Source of the DNA: Thunnus maccoyii
Lineage: Eukaryota; Chordata; Actinopteri; Scombriformes; Scombridae
DNA length: 64,000 bases
Reading direction: 5' to 3'
Assembly (NCBI RefSeq): GCF_910596095.1
Contig: NC_056553.1
Location: 18,809,725-18,873,724 of the forward strand
Shown here: positions 61,111-64,000 of the stretch, piece by piece
Position numbering within the stretch: position 1 is the stretch's first letter
Layout of the letters: each line of letters begins with the position of its first letter
Translations under genes and position numbers: made by a program
Notes under the pieces: generated by a model
Databases searched by the model: none
Seen by the model: only the letters and a program-made list of their open reading frames with translations
What the model was told of the DNA's origin: nothing

Positions 61111-62034
61111 TGAATTAGAAGAACTGGAAAGTTAGCGTGAGCAGCATTAGCATTGATGTTTCTATGGACACTGTGATACTTGTTTCCACCATGAAATTTA
61201 CCACTATTGGAAGACATTATAACAGACATAATTCCAGCCTGTCAAGCTGAAAATTTTCTCCATGAAGAAGCAAACTTTGTACAGCCACCTTTCAAGTCTA
61301 CATAAGGTATTTCATACTCCAATGTTAGTTGCATGTTGGGGTAGCACTTTTAATTCAAGACTTGTTAATTTGTCCTCTTATTCTTACGCTTGCTGACACT
61401 TTTTATTCTTTTCCTCTCTTCCATTTTCATAAAGCACTTTTGTACAATTTTTTGGATAACTGCTATGTGATTATAATTATTCACAGGTTAACTAGATAAT
61501 ACTATACATTATGGTAACAAAGGAGAGACAGGAAAGATACACTTTAAAAGTCAGTGTTATTTGGTAATGATAACACCTGAGCAGCCTGAAGCTTCTGACA
61601 GACATTATGAGTCCACTTCACAGAATAAAACGCACATAAAGCTATAGAAACATGATTGCTAATTTAAAAAAGCAGTGTAACATGACACATAATAAATGGG
61701 AAAATAAAAGTACAAACAATTGCAGAATAGGCTGAAAACAAAAGTGAAAAATAAGGCGTGTACACTGTTTTAGTAGCTTCCTGTTCTCATTCACAATACT
61801 GCAATTGGACATTTTCTCTCAATATGCAGAAAGCAATTGATCTTAACATGACCTTTTGTTTAGTTTTGGACTGACATTTTGTTGAGACTGTGACCATCCT
61901 CCCCCTCCAGCTGCTCTGTGATAGTGTACATTTACAGCAAGTTCTGGAGTCTTCACGGCTGTTAAATGAGTCTCTGTTCAAAGTCAGATGTTTGGGTCTT
62001 GTAGTCTGCAGGATACTTGGCCAGTGTCGTCCAG

Positions 62035-62040
62035 TTTATT
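62035..62040 (-). terminator. Candidate polyadenylation signal of nsmaf
   Basis: TTTATT on the plus strand reads AATAAA on the minus strand about 32 bases after the nsmaf stop codon. A very short 3' UTR would result. Other AATAAA hexamers lie further downstream, for example near 61404, so the main site is uncertain. Confidence 0.35.
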
Positions 62041-62071
62041 GCACTGGAAGTCTTTTTCTAAAGACAGTTCT

Positions 62072-64000
<1,929 letters not shown>

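Larger units (their letters stand above)
60606..62071. other. Convergent intergenic region between cngb3 copy B and nsmaf
   Basis: This holds the 3' UTRs of the two converging genes. Apart from candidate poly(A) signals I see no repeat, exon or RNA gene. Confidence 0.45.

Overview
This window is vertebrate genomic DNA, almost certainly from a teleost fish and probably a percomorph. It is AT-rich with long non-coding stretches, dinucleotide microsatellites, and many decayed transposons of types common in fish (Tc1-like, hAT-like, L2-like and other non-LTR elements). The genes have small exons with GT-AG introns. I found no bacterial, phage or CRISPR features.

Layout: bases 1-37388 are a gene-poor region in which I could not support any host exon. 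It holds a LINE reverse-transcriptase remnant (1020-2220), a hAT remnant with a broken BED finger (6670-7975), a Tc1 remnant (8290-8625), nested TIR elements (14688-16560), a TIR element carrying a broken LINE ORF1 (23526-25052), a polypyrimidine tract of about 580 bp (29250-29830), and a hAT-type element with a near-perfect 8-bp target duplication (34580-35493).

Bases 37389-60605 hold two complete tandem head-to-tail genes for cyclic-nucleotide-gated channel beta-3 subunits (cngb3). Copy A (37389-48591) has 18 coding exons and 766 codons; copy B (50078-60605) has 18 coding exons and 750 codons. I traced every exon with consistent splice phases. CNGB3 is the modulatory subunit of the cone photoreceptor cGMP-gated cation channel, and zebrafish is known to have such a tandem pair. 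At the right edge (62072-64000, minus strand) are the last four coding exons of nsmaf (FAN), a BEACH/WD40 protein, convergent with copy B.

The most notable observation is an extra intact 142-bp exon at 45656-45797 inside copy A. It lies between the S5 exon and the normal pore/S6 exon. It has the same length and phase as the normal pore exon (46203-46344) and encodes a divergent pore loop plus S6 (21 of 47 residues identical). Because 142 is not a multiple of 3, using both exons or neither breaks the frame, so the pair should be spliced as mutually exclusive alternatives. The alternative filter reads IAELP rather than the beta-type IGGL, placing a glutamate where CNGA subunits carry their pore glutamate. 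Copy B lacks such an exon. A second notable observation is that exon 15 (part of the cyclic-nucleotide-binding domain) differs between the copies at only 2 of 119 bases, while exons 13, 14 and 16 differ at 14/98, 9/84 and 23/153. This suggests local gene conversion.
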